A stretch of 36,820 nucleotides of DNA from Verrucomicrobiia bacterium (GCA_035629175.1 DASPIL010000100.1:1-36820), one strand, 5' to 3'. Counted from the first letter of the stretch, positions 8,880 through 16,571 are shown. The notes: generated by a model from the sequence alone, not told the origin. Numbers and translations are program-made.

Positions 8880-9190
8880 CCCAAATCGGGCTGTAGTGGG
8901 TTCCGCTACAAAGCTGTGGTGAAAGTCCGGACAGATAAATCAGCAAAGTCCACGACAGACACGGAAGGCGTGGGTGCTGTAGAACTTTACCCCGTGAAAC
9001 CCACCGAGCGTACCTCCAGCCGAAAGGTTATTCCTTTTCGCCGGGCGGCCGTTGGTAACGGTGCGGCGGCACTGATGCTTTTTATCAGCGCACGCCGGGA
9101 AATCTCAGAAGCAGTCAGGAAGAGCAGTGGTGCCGGGGAGCGACGTTTGGGTCGCAAGGGCTTTGGCGCCGGCAAATGACGGTAACGCGA
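8880..9190 (+). ncRNA. Putative structured leader RNA of unknown class
   Basis: Bases 8812-9192 carry no convincing protein but many helices that could form in a plus-strand transcript. Hairpins: 8892-8910 (8 pairs, 3-base loop); 9021-9040; 9049-9061; 9072-9088, set between GTGCG 9061-9065 and CGCAC 9089-9093; and 9140-9155, closed by GGTGCC 9129-9134 with GGCGCC 9165-9170. CACGG 8960-8964 with CCGTG 8992-8996 and GTGGGT 8970-8975 with ACCCAC 8999-9004 interlock as a pseudoknot or a switch pair. The segment ends against the ATG of the sugar transferase, so a cis-regulatory 5' leader is the simplest reading. It does not match the riboswitch consensuses I know. Helices were paired by eye; no energy or covariation was computed. 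Confidence 0.4.
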
Positions 9191-9192
9191 GT

Positions 9193-9912
9193 ATGAATAC
9201 AACTTTGACGCAGCCGGCCGCACAGGGCCGTTTGATTGAAACGGGAATTCCAATTTGGAAACGGATTCTGGACATTGCACTGATTGTCGGCACCGCTCCG
9301 GTCTGGCTTCCGATCATGCTCCTTGTCGGGCTGCTGATCAAAACTGTCTCGCCGGGTCCCGCGCTTTTCCGGCAGGAACGGGTTGGTTACCTTGGCCGCC
9401 GGTTCACCTGCTTCAAGTTCCGCACGATGGTGGTCAATGCCGACGTCAATATTCACAAGGGTCACCTCGCATATCTCATGGGCTCGAATGCCCCGATGAC
9501 GAAACTGGATTCCGCCCGCGATCCCCGCCTGATTCCTTGCGGCCTGCTGCTGCGCTCGCTCGGTATCGATGAACTTCCGCAGTTGTTTAATGTCCTGCGC
9601 GGCGACATGAGCCTGGTCGGTCCGCGCCCCTGTGTTCCCTACGAATATGAAGGTTACGCGGCGCATCATCGCCAGCGTTTTGAAGCGGCGCCTGGTTTGA
9701 CGGGCCTGTGGCAGGTGAGCGGAAAGAATCGCACCACGTTTGAGCAGATGATCCAGTTGGACATCCATTACGCTCGCAACCTTTCGTTCGTCACCGATCT
9801 CAAGATCATGTTCAAGACCGTCCCTGCCATTCTATCGCAGACAAAGGATCTCGGTGGAGAACAGAAGCCAGTCGCAAAGGCAATTCCCCAGACGACGGTA
9901 ATGCAGAATTGA
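9193..9912 (+). CDS. Polyprenyl-phosphate sugar-1-phosphate transferase (bacterial sugar transferase family)
   Basis: A 239-residue membrane-associated enzyme that moves a sugar-1-phosphate from a UDP-sugar to undecaprenyl phosphate, the first step of many capsule, exopolysaccharide and O-antigen repeat units. One N-terminal hydrophobic hairpin (residues about 24-48) is followed by the family blocks SPGPALFRQERVG, FKFRTM, LRSLGIDELPQLFNVLRGDM, SLVGPRP and PGLTGLWQVSG. It is the short form without the WcaJ-type N-terminal membrane and nucleotide-binding region. The ATG at 9193 is preferred over an in-frame start at 9127, because the upstream codons fall inside the hairpin-rich leader and are not family-like. 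It heads a three-gene polysaccharide unit. Confidence 0.9.
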   Translation: MNTTLTQPAAQGRLIETGIPIWKRILDIALIVGTAPVWLPIMLLVGLLIKTVSPGPALFRQERVGYLGRRFTCFKFRTMVVNADVNIHKGHLAYLMGSNAPMTKLDSARDPRLIPCGLLLRSLGIDELPQLFNVLRGDMSLVGPRPCVPYEYEGYAAHHRQRFEAAPGLTGLWQVSGKNRTTFEQMIQLDIHYARNLSFVTDLKIMFKTVPAILSQTKDLGGEQKPVAKAIPQTTVMQN

Positions 9913-9934
9913 CGGCGGCCGTCTGCGTTTGCCT

Positions 9935-11059
9935 ATGACGACGCAGCTCAAACTTGGCGTGGTGGGCTGCGGTTACTGGGGGCCGAATCTGATCCGCAAT
10001 TTTCGCGCGCTACAGCAATGCTCCCTCACAAGCATGTGCGACATCAACCGCGAGCGGTTGGAACATCTCACGACGCTGTACCCCGACGTATTTCCGGAAA
10101 CTGACTTCGAGCGAATGGTGTCCGATCCAGCGTTGGACGCATTGGTGATTGCCACCGGGCTCCGACAGCATTTTCCCATGGCGCGCGCCAGCTTGCTCGC
10201 GGGCAAGCATACGTTCATCGAAAAGCCCATGGCTTCATCGGTGGCGGAATGCGAGGAGTTGATTGCGATAGCGGAACGCAGCGGGCTCGTGCTGATGATT
10301 GGACACACCTACCTGTACTCACCCGCGGTTCGCAAAATGCGTGACATCGTGGAGTGGGGGGACATTGGAGAGATACGCTACATCTCCGCGCGCCGGCTCA
10401 ATCTCGGAATTCGCCAGCACGACATCAATGTTGCCTGGGACCTGGCGCCGCATGATCTCTCGATCATTCTGCATATCATGGAAGGATCTCCAATCAGCGT
10501 GAATTGCCACGGAGCAGCGCATGTTACTCCAGGCGTCGCTGACGTCACAACGATGTGTCTCAACTTCCCCGGAAATAGCTCAGCGATCATTCAAAGCAGC
10601 TGGCTCGATCCGCGGAAAACCCGTGAGATGACGATCGTAGGCAGCAAGCGGATGATTGTTTACGACGATGTCGCGCCCATCGAGAAGCTCAAAGTCTATG
10701 ACGGGCGTGTGCAATGTCCGCCGCATTACGACACATTCGGCGACTTTCATTATTCCTATCACTACGGCGACATGTATATCCCCTACATCAGGCAGGAGGA
10801 ACCCTTGCGATCGGAGTGCCAGCATTTCCTCGACTGCATCAGGGAAGGTATCAGCCCGCTGACGGATGGACGCCAGGGCCTTGAGATGGTTCGCATCCTG
10901 GAAGCGTCGTCGGAATCGCTCCGTCGTGGCGGCCAATCGGTTGATCTTCCGCCTGCCGCCATTGCCCGCGCCAACACCTTCGCAGCGTCGGGCGTCGGAG
11001 GATTCTGCCCGCCGAATTCTCTGGACCGCGACAGTTCCGAGCGTGTATTGCGGGCCTGA
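9935..11059 (+). CDS. Gfo/Idh/MocA dehydrogenase, WbpB/WlbA-like nucleotide-sugar type
   Basis: A 374-residue soluble dehydrogenase with GCGYWGPNLIRN as the dinucleotide loop, IEKPMA as the EKP motif and WDLAPHDLSIILH as the C-terminal active-site block. The GYWGPN form of the loop is typical of members that oxidise UDP-N-acetylglucosaminuronate at C3 (WbpB/WlbA), giving the keto sugar needed for 2,3-diamino sugars. The ATG at 9935 is chosen; a TTG two codons upstream is possible. It lies 22 bases after the sugar transferase and 7 bases before the acyltransferase. The aminotransferase that would complete a WbpB-WbpE-WbpD route is not in this window, so the substrate assignment is provisional. 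Confidence 0.87.
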   Translation: MTTQLKLGVVGCGYWGPNLIRNFRALQQCSLTSMCDINRERLEHLTTLYPDVFPETDFERMVSDPALDALVIATGLRQHFPMARASLLAGKHTFIEKPMASSVAECEELIAIAERSGLVLMIGHTYLYSPAVRKMRDIVEWGDIGEIRYISARRLNLGIRQHDINVAWDLAPHDLSIILHIMEGSPISVNCHGAAHVTPGVADVTTMCLNFPGNSSAIIQSSWLDPRKTREMTIVGSKRMIVYDDVAPIEKLKVYDGRVQCPPHYDTFGDFHYSYHYGDMYIPYIRQEEPLRSECQHFLDCIREGISPLTDGRQGLEMVRILEASSESLRRGGQSVDLPPAAIARANTFAASGVGGFCPPNSLDRDSSERVLRA

Positions 11060-11066
11060 ATTTCAC

Positions 11067-11579
11067 GTGAATAACACAGTTCAAGCACACCAACTCATCG
11101 CGCCGGACGTCAAGCTGGGCAAAGGCGCCCGGATCTTCGGCTTCGTCAATCTCTACGGTTGTGAAATCGGAGAGGACTCAAAAATAGGAACCTTCGTTGA
11201 AGTGCAGAAAGGCGCCAGGATCGGCGCCCGATGCAAGGTGTCCAGCCACACGTTCATTTGCGAAGGGGTGATCATCGAAGACGAGGTGTTCATCGGCCAC
11301 GGGGTCATGTTCACTAACGACCTTTATCCCCGCGCAACAACAGACTCAGGGCAGCTCCAGACGGACAGCGACTGGAAGTGTGTGGAGACAATCGTGCGCC
11401 GCGGAGCGTCGATCGGTTCAAATGCCACCCTGCTGTGCGGCATCACCATTGGCGAGCGGGCCATTGTTGGCGCCGGCAGTGTGGTGACGCGCGATGTCCC
11501 CGCGGGAGCGGTGGTCGCCGGGAATCCCGCGGGCATTAAGAAATGGCTGCCCGGCTTTGAGCCACAATCCGCCCCCTGA
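11067..11579 (+). CDS. Left-handed beta-helix N-acyltransferase, WbpD/WlbB-like
   Basis: About 170 residues starting at a GTG seven bases after the preceding stop. The protein is a run of hexapeptide repeats (for example IAPDVKLGKGARIFGF, IGEDSKIGTFVEVQKG, IGARCKVSSHTFICEG). It then has the block IGHGVMFTNDLYPRA, very characteristic of WbpD/WlbB/FdtC-type acetyltransferases of amino sugar nucleotides. It ends with the usual TRDVPAGAVVAGNPAGI turn. Such enzymes work as trimers and acetylate the amine made by the partner aminotransferase, using acetyl-CoA. With the dehydrogenase just upstream it suggests a diacetamido or acylamino sugar in a surface glycan. Its stop is one base from the stop of the convergent broken gene. 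Confidence 0.9.
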   Translation: MNNTVQAHQLIAPDVKLGKGARIFGFVNLYGCEIGEDSKIGTFVEVQKGARIGARCKVSSHTFICEGVIIEDEVFIGHGVMFTNDLYPRATTDSGQLQTDSDWKCVETIVRRGASIGSNATLLCGITIGERAIVGAGSVVTRDVPAGAVVAGNPAGIKKWLPGFEPQSAP

Positions 11580-11580
11580 C

Positions 11581-12037
11581 TTATTCTTCCGCCATCCGGT
11601 CGGGTTCCGGCGCGAATTCGATGTATTCGACTTCCCCGTCGTCTGTCGGCGGTTCTGGATCCACAGGAACGTTCGGATCCACGGGCGGCTCCGGATCTTC
11701 GGGGAAAATCGGGTGGAGGCTCCGGCTCAAACGAACTCTCCAGGCCGGTAATGATGTTTGAGGCTGACACGAAAAAAAACGCCACGTCATTCGTCATCGG
11801 AACCGAACAACTGCGTTCGACTACATTGGTCGCCAACGGCCATTCCCGTACTGGCAGCGTCAGGTCGGATGTTTGATAAACATTGAAGACGATGGTGTCC
11901 GGCTCAACTTCAGGATAGTCCCAGGAAAGCGTTACGGTCTTAATCGAAGGCGGCGGCAGAATCACGGCATGGCTGGATCGCCAGGACAAGACCATTGCTG
12001 CGACAACGATCGAAATATTCCCAAATCTTTTCTGCAT
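11581..12037 (-). pseudogene. Frameshifted secreted protein with fibronectin-III-like domain
   Basis: Read leftward from ATG 12037, the first part gives a signal peptide (ISIVVAAMVLSWRSSHA) and an Ig/fibronectin-like segment (VTLSWDYPEVEPDTIVFNVY, later AFFFVSASN), then the proline-rich EPEPPP. In that frame the sequence then degenerates into an Arg/Ser-rich tail running on under the next gene. Shifting one base near 11710 recovers a sensible acidic proline-rich tail (FPEDPEPPVDPNVPVDPE) that ends at a stop at 11581. The intact protein would be roughly 150 residues. Either the gene is broken or there is a sequencing error; the good codon content on both sides favours a recent event or an error. 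Function unknown. Confidence 0.6.
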
Positions 12038-12254
12038 GGTGCGCAAATGTTGCACCAGCAAAAATCTGAATCAGTCGGCGAAACGGCATTTGTTGTGTAG
12101 GAAAAACTCTGACAATCGCGTGAGAATTTCCCGGGGGTCAAAAATCCGTACAGCTGCCACTTGCGCGCTCGATGCGGCGCGGATTGAAGCCGATCCTTGT
12201 CGATGAACGCCTGCTGCCACGGGGCGAACTGCGTGTAAGGCAGGAAGGTCCGGC

Positions 12255-12626
12255 TCAGGAAAAAGCGGGAGTGACTTCCACCTTCTGTCCAGCGGCGGCG
12301 ACCACGTCTTCACCCTGCGCCCACACACAGTCATTGAGCAGCAGCTTGAATTTCACGCGGTCCTTGATTTCGCCGGACCATTTCCATGTCGTTCCGTCAA
12401 CGCACGTGAGCGGCACGCCCTGATTCCAGCTGAGTCCATCGCCCTCGCCGCGCAGATACAGCGCGTTCCCGAAGCCAACGTCGGCCTTCGCCAGAACCGT
12501 CACAGGTTTCTTCGTCGCTGGAGCACTGCTGTTCATGCATGGGGTTTTGAGCATGGAAGGCTTGGGAGTGACCACGACCGGATCCTTCTTGCGGGACGCC
12601 GCCTTCGCCACTTTTGCAGGTTTCAT
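12255..12626 (-). CDS. Small protein with glycogen-binding (E-set/CBM48-like) fold
   Basis: A 123-residue cytoplasmic protein. Residues 1-45 are rich in Lys, Ala, Pro and Thr (MKPAKVAKAASRKKDP) and probably disordered. Residues 46-122 form an all-beta domain with the pattern ALYLRGEGDGLSWNQG, a WKWSG turn, VKFKLLLND and a final VEVTPAF strand. This resembles the carbohydrate-recognition domains attached to starch and glycogen enzymes, including the Trp pair and the aromatic near the LND loop. It stands alone with no enzyme domain. The start is ATG 12626. Bases 12062-12254 downstream and 12627-12795 upstream show no gene. Glycogen or oligosaccharide sensing is a guess from fold only. Confidence 0.7.
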   Translation of the reverse strand: MKPAKVAKAASRKKDPVVVTPKPSMLKTPCMNSSAPATKKPVTVLAKADVGFGNALYLRGEGDGLSWNQGVPLTCVDGTTWKWSGEIKDRVKFKLLLNDCVWAQGEDVVAAAGQKVEVTPAFS

Positions 12627-12795
12627 AAATTCAAACTCGATATTATTTGTTCACAGTGCGCATTTCCGAACAAACGATCCGCTCGCGCCCAGCGTGAGCG
12701 TTTCGCTGGCAGGGTTCCAAGCAGAAGGTGTTCCCGGTGCATTTGCCCCGCCTTCCTCTCGCATCTCCAATGACAATTCTCCGCCCCTTCGTTCG

Positions 12796-13512
12796 CTAGA
12801 ATTTACAATTCCAGTCCGGCCTGGCGTATTTTTCCCGGGCCAGTTGCTTCATCAATGCATGAGGGAAATCACGCGCCGAATCCCGAGCCCCCCAATGCGA
12901 GCGAATTGCGGCTTTTACCGCCTCGGCGGGAATGTTGAGGTTGCGAAGAAACTCGGCATGCGAACGCCCTTCGCGGTAGTCAGGCTGGCGCGAAGGCATC
13001 GGCAGGAACTCGGTTATCAACGAGAGATCAAAATCCAGGAGGAACGCGCCGTGAAAGAGGATCGAGCTGCGCTGCCGCCGTTGCGCATTGCCGGAAAACT
13101 TCACGCCGCCAATCGCAAGGTCCGTGTGGCCAAGCACTTCAACCTGGCCCGCCCCCGCTGCAGCAAGGGCGTCGCGGATTCGATCCATGATGTGGCGATT
13201 GGTCGACGTGATGTTTCGCAGCGGGCCCTCGTCCGGTGCCCGGAAAATCAGTGAATAGTTGAGACATCCCGGGCCCTGCACCACAGTCCCCCCGCCGGTG
13301 CACCGCCTGAGGATCGGAATCCCTCGCGATCGGCACGCCTCCACATTGACCTCGGCCGAAACTGCGTTTCCATATCCGACAACCACAAAGACGTGTTCGG
13401 ATTCCCAGAAGCGCAGCACATCTTCGGCGCCGTTTTCCGACGCGTGCAGCAGCGCGTCATCGGCGGCAAGATTATCCTCCGGACAAGCAAAACTAAGATC
13501 GAGATATTTCAT
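12796..13512 (-). CDS. Lipoate-protein ligase family protein (LplA-type catalytic domain)
   Basis: A 238-residue enzyme of the biotin/lipoate ligase fold. Diagnostic parts are VGYGNAVSAEVN, the RRCTGGGTVVQGPG loop (residues 69-82) that binds the lipoyl or octanoyl adenylate, NYSLIF, and DLAIGGVKFSGNAQRR with the conserved lysine at 138. It would attach lipoate or octanoate to lysines of lipoyl domains. It is shorter than E. coli LplA and lacks most of the C-terminal accessory domain, so it could instead be an octanoyltransferase of the LipM/LipL kind. The neighbour across the divergent promoter is the complete pyruvate dehydrogenase operon, whose E2 carries one lipoyl domain; that makes E2 the obvious target. 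Confidence 0.87.
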   Translation of the reverse strand: MKYLDLSFACPEDNLAADDALLHASENGAEDVLRFWESEHVFVVVGYGNAVSAEVNVEACRSRGIPILRRCTGGGTVVQGPGCLNYSLIFRAPDEGPLRNITSTNRHIMDRIRDALAAAGAGQVEVLGHTDLAIGGVKFSGNAQRRQRSSILFHGAFLLDFDLSLITEFLPMPSRQPDYREGRSHAEFLRNLNIPAEAVKAAIRSHWGARDSARDFPHALMKQLAREKYARPDWNCKF

Positions 13513-13594
13513 CTGGCGCTTGCGCCGGATTGTTGGATATTGACTGAGCCCAGCCCGATATGCAGCGCGTCATCGACGTGCGAGGTGTGACATT

Positions 13595-13625
13595 TTGACT
13601 GGCCTTTTGGCGGGCATGCTATCTA
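13595..13625 (+). promoter_or_regulatory. Probable sigma-70 promoter of aceE, extended -10
   Basis: TTGACT at 13595-13600 is a near-consensus -35 box. TATCTA at 13620-13625, preceded by TG one base upstream (13617-13618), forms an extended -10. The 19-base spacer is long, which the extended -10 could offset. It lies 60 bases before the aceE start in the gap divergent from the lipoate ligase. Predicted by eye only. Confidence 0.5.
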
Positions 13626-13626
13626 A

Positions 13627-13643
13627 TTCCGCGCTTCGCGGAA
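13627..13643 (+). repeat. Perfect inverted repeat at predicted aceE transcription start
   Basis: TTCCGCG and CGCGGAA flank a CTT loop, a 7-base perfect palindrome beginning two bases after the -10 box. It could be an operator for a dimeric repressor sensing pyruvate-pathway status, or a 5' stabilising hairpin on the aceE mRNA. The sequence alone cannot decide. Confidence 0.45.
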
Positions 13644-13684
13644 CGGAACCCGGGGTTTTGAACGTCGTCATTTGAATTTGGAAT

Positions 13685-16402
13685 GTGAGTAACAAAGTGA
13701 AAGCAGAGAAAAAAGAAAAGAATCAGGCGCGGTCGCGGTCAGCCAGCCGCAACGGAAACGACGGTGATCGCGTGTTGGAATCCCTGGAAGCATTGCTCGA
13801 GGTGGCGTTGACCCAGCAGGGGACTGAGCGCACGAAGGAGTTTCTTTCAAATATCACTGACAAGCTCCGAGCCGCAGGCGTCGAAGCGCCCCACACCGTC
13901 AGCACCGCGTACATCAACACGATTTCTCCCGAGGATCAGGCGGAGTTCCCTGGCGATCGCGACATGGAGGTGCGCATCAAGAGCCACATTCGCTGGAATG
14001 CCATGGCGATGGTGGTGAACGCCAACCGAAAGCACAACGGCCTGGGTGGCCACATCTCCACATACGCTTCGGCAGCAACCCTTTACGAAGTCGGCTTCAA
14101 TCATTTTTTCAGGGGGCGAACGAAGGAATTTCCCGGGGACCTCATTTATTTTCAGGGGCACGCCACGCCAGGCGTTTACGCACGAGCCTATCTTGAACGG
14201 CGTCTTGACGACCATCATCTGCAGCATTTCCGCCAGGAATTGGCTGAAGGCGGCGGACTGTCGTCGTATCCGCACCCGTATCTGATGCCGAACTTCTGGC
14301 AGTTCCCGACCGTTTCCATGGGATTGGGGCCGATCATGTCGATCTACCAGGCGCGATTCAACCGCTACCTGCGGGCGCGCGGGATCATCAGCGGACAGGA
14401 GCCAAAGGTCTGGGCATTCCTGGGCGATGGCGAATGCGATGAACCCGAAACCCTGGGCTCAATCACTCTTGGAGCGCGCGAGACGCTCGACAACCTCATC
14501 TGGGTCATCAACTGCAACCTCCAGCGCCTCGATGGACCCGTTCGCGGAAACGGCAAGATCATCCAGGAACTTGAAGCACTCTTCCGCGGCGCGGGCTGGA
14601 ATGTCATTAAGGTAATCTGGGGCTCGGACTGGGATGATCTCCTTGCCCGCGATTCCAGCGGACTGCTCCTCAAGCGCATGCAGGAGGCTTTGGATGGCGA
14701 TTACCAGAAGTATTCCGTCGAACCTGGCAGCTACACGCGCAAACATTTTTTCGGGAAATATCCCGAATTGCTGCAGCTGGTGAATCATTTGAGCGACGAC
14801 CAGATTCGGAAGCTGCTGCGTGGCGGGCACGACACTCGCAAGGTTTACGCTGCCTACAAGGCGGCTTACGAACACAAGGGGCAACCTACGGTCATTCTGG
14901 CAAAGACGATCAAGGGTTACGGTTTGGGCGAAGCAGGCGAAGGCCGCAACATCTCGCATCAGCAGAAGAAGATGAACGAGAAGGAGCTGCGCGAGTTCCG
15001 CGAGCGCTTCAACGTTCCGATCAGCGACGACGTCATCGCCGAAGCTCCGTTTTATCGGCCGCCTGAAGACAGCGAGGAAACGAAGTATCTGCTCGGCCGG
15101 CGCAAAGTCCTGGGCGGTTTTCTCCCGCAACGCAACGCCGCGGCCGATGTCCTTGAAATTCCGAAGGTCGAAACCTTCAGCGAATTCTTCAAGGGATCGG
15201 GGTTGATGGAGGTGTCGACCACGATGGCATTTGTGCGGTTGCTCAGCATGCTATTGCGCAACAAGGCGATTGGGCGGCGCATCGTGCCCATCATTCCCGA
15301 TGAGGCGCGCACCTTTGGCCTGGATGCATTGTTTCGGGAGATTGGAATTTATTCATCCAAGGGCCAGTTGTACGAGCCCGTCGACATCAAGTCGCTTCTG
15401 TATTATCACGAAGCGAAGGATGGGCAGATTCTTGAAGAGGGAATCACCGAAGCGGGCTCCATGTCTTCATTCATTGCCGCGGGCACAAGCTACGCCTCGC
15501 ACGGCAAGCACATGATCCCGTTCTACATCTATTATTCGATGTTCGGTCCGCAACGGATCGGGGATCTGGTCTGGCTCGCGGGTGACATCAAGGCGAAGGG
15601 TTTTCTGCTGGGCGCGACATCCGGGAGAACGACCCTGAACGGCGAAGGGTTGCAACATCAGGACGGACACAGCCTTTTGCTGGCAAGCACGGTGCCTACG
15701 CTCATGACCTATGATCCTGCGTTTGGATACGAACTCGCCGTGATCGTGGCGGATGGGATGCGCCGGATGTACGTCAATAACGAGGACATCTTCTATTACC
15801 TCACGTTGTATAATGAAAATTATCCGATGGCCGCAATGCCGCAGGGCGTTGAAGAGGGAATCCTGAAGGGATTGTATCGGTTCAAGAAGGGTGCTGAAGG
15901 CAAGCAGGCGAAGGCTCACATCTTTGCCAGCGGACCGATCATCAATCAGGCATTGAAGGCGCAGCAGATCCTGGCGGAGCGTTACGACGTTTCCGCGGAT
16001 GTGTGGAGCGCGACCAATTACAAGCAGCTCCGGAGCGAAGCCGTGCAATGCCGTCGCTGGAACATGCTGCATCCGACAGCGAAGCCGAAGAAGTCCTACA
16101 TCGAGACGCTGCTCGCCAAAGAGAAGGGCGCTTTCGTTGCGGTTTCTGACAATGTGCGCCTCGTGCCCGAGCAAATTCTGCCCTGGGTTCCAGGTGGCAT
16201 GTTCACGCTCGGTACCGACGGTTTCGGCCGCAGCGAGACGCGCGCGAACTTGCGGCGTTTCTTTGAGATCGACGCGGAGTGCACCGTTATCGGGACGCTG
16301 TTCGCGCTTGCTGAAAAGGGCATGATCGAACGCTCTGTCGTGGAGAAGGCGATCAAGGATCTCGGTGTGAACCCGGAGAAGTTGTTTCCCGAACTGGTGT
16401 AA
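13685..16402 (+). CDS. aceE: Pyruvate dehydrogenase E1 component, homodimeric type
   Basis: A 905-residue enzyme that decarboxylates pyruvate with thiamine diphosphate and reductively acetylates the E2 lipoyl group. It is the single-chain AceE form, close to the 887 residues of E. coli AceE, with a Lys/Arg-rich N-terminal tail (residues 1-25) that may contact E2. The thiamine-diphosphate/Mg motif runs from GDGECDE (247-253) to NCN (276-278). Other family blocks are GHISTYASAATLYEVGFNHF, ETLGSITLGARE, TIKGYGLGEAGEG and GRTTLNGEGLQHQDGHS. The start is GTG 13685; the ATG two bases earlier in another frame stops at once. It is first gene of aceE-aceF-lpdA, divergent from the lipoate ligase. Confidence 0.96.
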   Translation: MSNKVKAEKKEKNQARSRSASRNGNDGDRVLESLEALLEVALTQQGTERTKEFLSNITDKLRAAGVEAPHTVSTAYINTISPEDQAEFPGDRDMEVRIKSHIRWNAMAMVVNANRKHNGLGGHISTYASAATLYEVGFNHFFRGRTKEFPGDLIYFQGHATPGVYARAYLERRLDDHHLQHFRQELAEGGGLSSYPHPYLMPNFWQFPTVSMGLGPIMSIYQARFNRYLRARGIISGQEPKVWAFLGDGECDEPETLGSITLGARETLDNLIWVINCNLQRLDGPVRGNGKIIQELEALFRGAGWNVIKVIWGSDWDDLLARDSSGLLLKRMQEALDGDYQKYSVEPGSYTRKHFFGKYPELLQLVNHLSDDQIRKLLRGGHDTRKVYAAYKAAYEHKGQPTVILAKTIKGYGLGEAGEGRNISHQQKKMNEKELREFRERFNVPISDDVIAEAPFYRPPEDSEETKYLLGRRKVLGGFLPQRNAAADVLEIPKVETFSEFFKGSGLMEVSTTMAFVRLLSMLLRNKAIGRRIVPIIPDEARTFGLDALFREIGIYSSKGQLYEPVDIKSLLYYHEAKDGQILEEGITEAGSMSSFIAAGTSYASHGKHMIPFYIYYSMFGPQRIGDLVWLAGDIKAKGFLLGATSGRTTLNGEGLQHQDGHSLLLASTVPTLMTYDPAFGYELAVIVADGMRRMYVNNEDIFYYLTLYNENYPMAAMPQGVEEGILKGLYRFKKGAEGKQAKAHIFASGPIINQALKAQQILAERYDVSADVWSATNYKQLRSEAVQCRRWNMLHPTAKPKKSYIETLLAKEKGAFVAVSDNVRLVPEQILPWVPGGMFTLGTDGFGRSETRANLRRFFEIDAECTVIGTLFALAEKGMIERSVVEKAIKDLGVNPEKLFPELV

Positions 16403-16494
16403 CGCAAGTAGCGCACGTTTCCAAACCTCCTGTATCGCTGGCTTCCAAGCCGACAGGGCGTGACAGCGCCGGGCAGGCAAGGAAACCTGTCCAC

Positions 16495-16518
16495 CCTCCG
16501 CAGTGGCTGCTACGGAGG
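16495..16518 (+). repeat. Intergenic hairpin upstream of aceF
   Basis: CCTCCG (16495-16500) and CGGAGG (16513-16518) pair over a 12-base loop. The hairpin lies in the 216-base aceE-aceF gap (16403-16618), which holds no gene. The local sequence has the look of dispersed intergenic repeats, but only one copy was noticed in this window, so repeat status is unproven. Confidence 0.4.
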
Positions 16519-16530
16519 ACGGGCGATCCA

Positions 16531-16571
16531 GCAGACTCGGAGGTCTGCGTTGCGGGTTGCGCAGAGTTTTT
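16531..16571 (+). terminator. Attenuator-like overlapping hairpins before aceF
   Basis: Two perfect 6-pair hairpins share bases. GCAGAC 16531-16536 pairs with GTCTGC 16543-16548. Alternatively TCTGCG 16544-16549 pairs with CGCAGA 16560-16565, and that second stem is followed after one G by five Ts (16567-16571), the form of an intrinsic terminator. Because both use 16544-16548 they exclude each other, the classic layout of antiterminator and terminator. It sits between aceE and aceF, so it could set how much E2 and E3 message is made from aceE transcription. No ligand-binding fold or leader peptide was recognised, and the U run is short. Confidence 0.45.

Noticed and set aside
8911-8965. Cobalamin riboswitch or RNase P RNA, suggested by GGTGAAAGTCCGG and CCACGACAGAC
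   Set aside because: The matches are only local. The cobalamin B12-box and the RNase P 3' strand that must pair with the GAAAGTCCGG region were not found downstream.
8916-9179. An 87-codon plus-strand open frame inside the leader region
   Set aside because: It ends just before the sugar transferase but has low-complexity, Lys/Arg/Ser/Gly-rich content with no family resemblance or ribosome site, and it runs straight through strong hairpins.
12098-12111. 14-base sequence TAGGAAAAACTCTG also present inverted at 16562-16575
   Set aside because: A shared 14-mer is expected by chance several times in a window of this size; flanks do not align well enough to call a dispersed repeat.
15467-16480. 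Long antisense open frame opposite aceE, and similar ones opposite lpdA (17910-18899) and the first operon gene (129-1082)
   Set aside because: They are high-GC shadow frames with Arg/His/Leu-rich content and no domain; the sense genes are unambiguous.
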